Below the pieces are notes generated by a model. That model had not been told where the DNA came from. It did not search any database and saw nothing but the letters and a program-made list of their open reading frames with translations. From Zingiber officinale (Eukaryota; Streptophyta; Magnoliopsida; Zingiberales; Zingiberaceae), in assembly GCF_018446385.1 (NCBI RefSeq), contig NC_055998.1, positions 20,391,173 through 20,455,172 of the forward strand: a stretch of DNA of 64,000 nucleotides. Reading direction: 5' to 3'. Below, piece by piece: positions 59,458-64,000 of the stretch. The position numbers were made by a program, and so were the translations under genes. Each line of letters begins with the position of its first letter. Within the stretch, counting starts at the first letter, position 1.

Positions 59458-62400
59458 TTGGTAAAATCTATGACGTTATGTTTAAGTTGGACAAAACTTC
59501 TATATCCTCAAGCTTTAATCCATACAACAAACTTTAATGAGAAAAGTAAATGACCAAATTAAAGATAAAAATATGTTATAACTACATGCGCAAAAGGAAA
59601 AAAATAACATATTCTGATGCATAAAGCAACTAGTCAACAAAACATGCACTTGTCTAAGAGTTTTCATCCTGATATAGAGCATGACTTAACTCTTACCTAG
59701 CTGTGTGTAATTGATTCTCAAGTGCAAAATTAGATAGCATCAGAGCATCTTATTCCTGTTTCAGCAGAAGAAAAACAACATTAAATTCCTTAAGGATTAA
59801 TACATTGGCTGTAAAGTATAAAGAAGGATTATTCTAGAAAATTAGGATAAGGACAAGCGTGTTCTGATTACCGCATGTTCCCATCTCCCGTGTTCTAATT
59901 ACCTCTTCTAACAGAACACCTGTGACAAAAGTCTTCCATGAGTTACAAGAAGACAATTCAGGTCAAACTTCAAATGATTAGGTATTCTATTATTGAGGTG
60001 GATATATGCTTACTCTCTGTTTGCTTTAATGGGGATCCAACCAATGTCCCTCATTATCCTAAAAACCTACAAAAGCACCATGGTTCTGCATATATTAGTT
60101 GATACTTTGCTAGAATTCGAGATTAGATAAAAACTAGGAAATTATCTCACTGAAGCTTGAACATTAGAACACACGCTACCTGACATGTAGAAAGTGATTA
60201 AAATATGATTGATAAATAAGGACCATTTTGATTGCACAGAATAGAACAATAACAAATTCGATGAACTTGAGCTCACAAAGTTACAACATTTGTAGTTACA
60301 AAATGACAAGGTTCTTACGAATCAAGATTTGTAGAAAAAAATCACTGTTTGATTATCCTTCCAGCCAATACAATTGCTCACACAATTAGATTTTCCCTAA
60401 GCCTTTGGATTAGCATAAAGCAGCACATTGAATCGAACCTACCTCACGATGTCCGTGATTTAAAGCCCGAGATAAGCTCAAAACTCAATGGAAACAAATC
60501 GGATACAAGGAATGAGGAGGTGACCTGGGCGACGTAGGGGAAAGAGATAGATCGAGGGTTGCGGCCGGCGACGAGGGAGGAGGTCGCGAATCCAACAAAT
60601 AAACTGTCTCCTTATATGGATCAATGACTGTGAGAATCCAATGATAACTATACACAAATCACATAATTATTGCATGCATATTTCTCGAAACAATAAATTA
60701 AAACTGATATTATAAGTCTTACTTACCCAACATTATGTGACACCAAAACTAGTTGATTTCTTGATACTTGACTCAGCTTATCTGCCAAGACATTCATTGA
60801 GATAAATTGAGCACAACTTAAAACATTCATTGAATTTCACTATAGGCAACAAAGCCAATGAATAATATTGTCACTTCATAAATCAAGTTTCAAGAAAATT
60901 CCAGATAGAAGAGACCATTTTAGGAATATATTCGACCATTTTTTGTGTTTCTTGAGATAAATGGCTAACATAGGTAACACCCAAGGAAAGAGCAGATAAA
61001 TCAGAAAGACCATAATATCTTAGCTAAAAAACCACCACATGTTGGATTAACGTCACTATTAGCAGCCTCCCTTAAAAAGATAATGCAATAATATTAAAAA
61101 TTGTCTCAAGACAAGCATAAAAAAATGACAAGAGGCTTACAAATTAGGAAAGAGTTTGCAGCAACAACGTTCACAGATTTGAAAACATTTCCATTTTAAA
61201 GACATACTAGAATAGTTCAAAGCAGCTGCCAATATTATATAGTCAACCATACTAAGGAAATTCACGAATAGCTAACTAGTTGTAGATTCTAAATTATATT
61301 CAAATGCTTAAGTATAACTATTAAGAAGTATTAGTATTAATAGAATTATGGTGTAACAAGTTCAGTCCTGCATTGATATTTCAGTTTAGGATTGTATCCA
61401 ACATTCTATGCATATCCATGTTAATATTTCAGTTTAGGATTATTGTGACATTTTTTGTACTCAGTGTGAGATACTTTCCAGTGCTTCATCAATTTTGTCT
61501 CAATTTTCAATGTAATTTGAGGGTTTGTTTTGTTATTGCATCAGTTAAGAATAAATAAGTTTATATATATAACCACAAAAGAATGTTGCTTAAAGTTGTA
61601 ATTTTGGATTTCATTGCTGCAGATAACACAATGGCCAAAAACTATAATACTTGATTTAAATTCTAGACAACAGCAGTCACATCTGAGATGACTTTAAATA
61701 AAAGATATATTTAGAGAACATAAAACAAAACAGTTGTTTCAAATATGGCAAATAAAGCAAACAAATACCAAGGAAAAACGAATTATGTGGCAAAAGCTTA
61801 CATTTGCTCTAATTTTCCATTGTTTACAAAATATCCATTATGTTTTGTTGACATTTTGTTTACTTGAAAGTATTCATCCTGCAAAAAACAGCATATTCAA
61901 TATAATCTTTCAATGTTAAACCATTAAAAAGAATAAAACAGAATTAAAGGCATCATTAATCAAATGCAAGATGGAAGACAATCTTTGATGCACCTTCTAA
62001 TCCAGAACTTAAAAGGAACAAGCAATGCATACAAAGACAACTTGGCTGCCAGACGGTAGGTAGGTGTTAGCTCAATTTCTGCTCAGGATATATGCTGCCA
62101 ATCAGGGCCTCCTAATAAATGGAAAGACAAACATGACTATAATTTTTTCTGGATCAGTGTTCATACTATTAGTTCAAGCGAACAAACAGAAAGCACAGAT
62201 GGATATACTTGAGCACAGAGAAGCTGTTAGTCATCCAAGAGGGTCTTCAACATTTATGAAGTGAAACTACAAACCATGTATCAACCATATATTTGTTAAG
62301 TCAGCACAATATTTGTGTTCGGTAGGTATTTGGACAAAAACTAACAAAATAACAATATGATTTGATGATGATGATTGCTTCTCAGTTCTCTTATCTATTG

Positions 62401-62523
62401 ATCTTTTTTACATTATTTCTAAAAAGGTACCCAATTTCCATTAGGGTTCTTGAATCATTAGCTTAGGATTGACAATAAATAAATAAACACTGCTTAAAGC
62501 TAATCTTTTTATGTTGTACTCAC

Positions 62524-63277
62524 CTCCCAACTCATGATTCTTCCCTTTCTCTTGCAGCTCATAGACCAGATCCACAATTCTTTTTTGCTTGGCAGTGCTG
62601 AATACTCCAGTATGCAGCTCGAGGACATTGAGGATATTAACGATCTTGTCATTGACCCTCTCCAGGCATATGAAATCCTTCTTCCTGACAACATTCCTAA
62701 AGTGTATTTCTTCCCTCTGCTCCCTTGACAATCCCGTCTCCTTCTTCGCAATCTCCCTTTTAACTCTTGCCGCTCCCTCAATCGAAGTTCTTCTTGACTC
62801 CTCCGTCTTTTCCTCCTGCGTCGCAGCCTCCTTGAGCTTGTCTTCTTGAGCCATGTCGGCCCAAGACATCAGGATTTGAGGGGACTCCGGTGAAGACGTC
62901 AGATCCGAGTCCTACCCAGTTGGTTGGTCATCGGGAAAGGGGGCAGCAAAGCTAGCAGAGGCATAAGACGCCTGATCCTCCCTGGAAGTGGACCCGGAGG
63001 CATCTGCGTTGGCTTCGGCGGCAAACCCTAAAGAAGAGCACCACCCCAGCGAACTAAGTAATCTAGCATTCTTCCAAAGGGAAAGGGACCAACAAATCAA
63101 GAACCGAGAAAGGAAAGGAGATACTTGGGCGAAGGGAGTCGATGCGGCTTCAGACAGTGGCGGAGCAGCCGCCACAGAGGGATCGGGTGAGGAAGGGAAG
63201 CTAATTGGTGAGGAACTCGGCTGCGATCTCCAAGTCTTTAGATCGAACTGTTGGAGGAATAAATCGTTTTCCTCCAT
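62524..63277 (-). pseudogene. ALKBH9/10-like RNA demethylase 5' fragment captured by the CACTA element
   Basis: The strand begins ATGGAGGAAAACGATTT at 63277 (MEENDLFLQQFDLK). The frame is then disturbed by an indel and stops, although the shifted frame still reads LEIAAEFLTN. After an intron-like stretch, 62869-62524 is open with SWADMAQEDKLKEAA, REQREEIHFRNVVRKKDFIC and ELHTGVFSTAKQKRIVD, ending in a GTGAGT donor. These are N-terminal motifs of plant ALKBH9/10 RNA (m6A) demethylases. The iron- and 2-oxoglutarate-binding domain is absent, so the fragment cannot demethylate. Confidence 0.72.
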
Positions 63278-63537
63278 GAGCAGCTGTCTTCTTCGTTCAA
63301 CAAGATAAACAGGTTATGAATCGACAGAGGAGTGCCACCTTTGGCGAAGAAGCAGCAGTGGAAGGTCAAAGGGCCTCGTCGAGCTCAGAAACCAGCTCAC
63401 TAGGGAGAGAGGAGAGCACACAGAAGTGGATGGCGTGAAGAGATCGAGAATGCCAAGGGGAAAATAAAGCGCCGAAAAAATTTGCGGAGAGAGGGAAAGT
63501 AAAATTGTGAGAGGGAAAATGACGGAACAAATAAAGT

Positions 63538-63780
63538 CAAAGACAACGGTTTTATCAAAACTGTTGTCGTAGCCCCTAAAAAAGCGCTTAAAGATAACGG
63601 TTTTAGATAACCGTTGTAAAATGTGTTGTTGATTTAAAAAAAAATTGCTCAACAACAACGGTTTTCACAAAACTATTGTCTTTTGTATTTTATGGGAGCT
63701 CAAAGACAACGGTTTTAGATAAAACCATTGTCTTTTACCAAATTTACAACAGTTTCCTCTAAAACCGTTGTCTTTGTGGT
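63538..63780. repeat. Right subterminal repeats of the CACTA element
   Basis: Four or more pairs of AGACAACGGTTTT and AAACCGTTGTC-type arms, mirroring the left end. Confidence 0.85.
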
Positions 63781-64000
63781 GTTGTTGTTTAACATTTTTG
63801 TTGTAGTGAACGCGTCCTCACCTACTCTGAGTGCCAGTCGATCCTCCAGATCGACTGGACTTTTGCTCAGCACTCGACGCTTCCGGACTTTCTGCTGGAC
63901 ATCCGCTTCCCGGCTAGTCCAGTCTTTCACCTAGTTCGCGACACCAGGACTTTCCACCTAGGGTTACCACCCCCTAGGACTTTTGCCTGAAGCCATCGAC

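Larger units (their letters stand above)
58565..63808. mobile_element. Non-autonomous CACTA (En/Spm) transposon with gene fragments
   Basis: Termini CACTACAACAAAAAC (left) and TTTTTGTTGTAGTG (right) with AAC target duplication (58562-58564, 63809-63811). Subterminal regions hold many AACGGTTTTAAACCGTTGTC-type palindromes. No transposase or second CACTA protein was recognised in the 5.2 kb. The interior carries fragments resembling EXECUTER (about 59360-59457) and ALKBH9/10 (62524-63277), both minus strand, and a GC-rich 5'-leader-like patch near 60520-60595. It lies inside an LTR. Confidence 0.85.
57695..64000 (-). mobile_element. LTR of a second left-edge-type element, interrupted and cut by the window
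   Basis: Opens TGTTGGATCGAGACGCGC, then a G-run and GTGAATAGCGC, closely paralleling the LTR that starts at 1532 (TGTTGGGATCG, CTAGAG, G-run, GTGAATAGCC). Shared later features include CAGCGGAAATA, ACTCCTACTC and, at the right edge, GGACTTTCCACC-type repeats. The LTR parts in view are 57695-58564 and 63812-64000, separated by the CACTA element. It inserted into the 3' LTR of the preceding Copia element; the far end lies outside the window. Confidence 0.72.

Noticed and set aside
60349-60537. 62-codon frame inside the CACTA element
   Set aside because: No similarity recognised; may overlap a captured 5' leader but cannot be supported as a gene.

Overview
The window is nuclear DNA of a flowering plant. 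It has spliced genes with GT-AG introns, a plastid/mitochondrial aminoacyl-tRNA synthetase, a LysM receptor kinase, and layered LTR retrotransposons, CACTA, hAT, Tourist-like, SINE and RTE-type elements. The GC-rich single-exon dehydrogenase and GC-rich first exon of the kinase suggest a monocot. A Zingiberales-like genome is my guess from the style of the repeats; it is not shown by the sequence.

Layout. (1) 1-3368: minus-strand Copia-type element entering from the left edge: broken gag, tRNA-iMet primer site, 1.84-kb LTR with palindromic and 30-bp repeats. (2) 3369-4760: RTE LINE 3' end, then a tRNA-derived SINE split by a hAT element. (3) 5115-29419: the gene-bearing part. A mitochondrial 3-hydroxyisobutyrate-dehydrogenase-like gene (+) is followed by an intronless pseudogene of a TrmH/SpoU rRNA methyltransferase (+), a complete 11-exon LYK3-type LysM receptor kinase (+, 9017-15059), a Tourist-like element with a GA-rich core, and a complete 15-exon organellar tryptophanyl-tRNA synthetase (-, 16821-29419). 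(4) 30377-51616: nested repeats. An old plus-strand Copia-type gag is interrupted by a non-autonomous LTR element with 3.4-kb LTRs. The 3' LTR of that element is itself interrupted by a 4.1-kb solo LTR. Remnants of a putative gypsy-type gag-like ORF and a SINE with an 18-bp target duplication follow. (5) 52219-57694: a disabled full-order Copia element. (6) 57695-64000: an LTR of the same general type as at the left edge, interrupted by a 5.2-kb CACTA element that carries fragments resembling ALKBH9/10 and EXECUTER genes and continuing past the right edge.

The intact host genes do not form a pathway: one acts in mitochondrial metabolism, one in cell-surface chitin/immune signalling, one in organellar translation. 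The kinase and synthetase genes are convergent. No new molecular system was identified. The most informative content is the datable nesting order, the gene fragments in the CACTA element, and small insertions with exact target duplications. Exon boundaries are hand-derived from GT-AG sites, frame continuity and remembered family sequences; all family names are from memory, without database searches.
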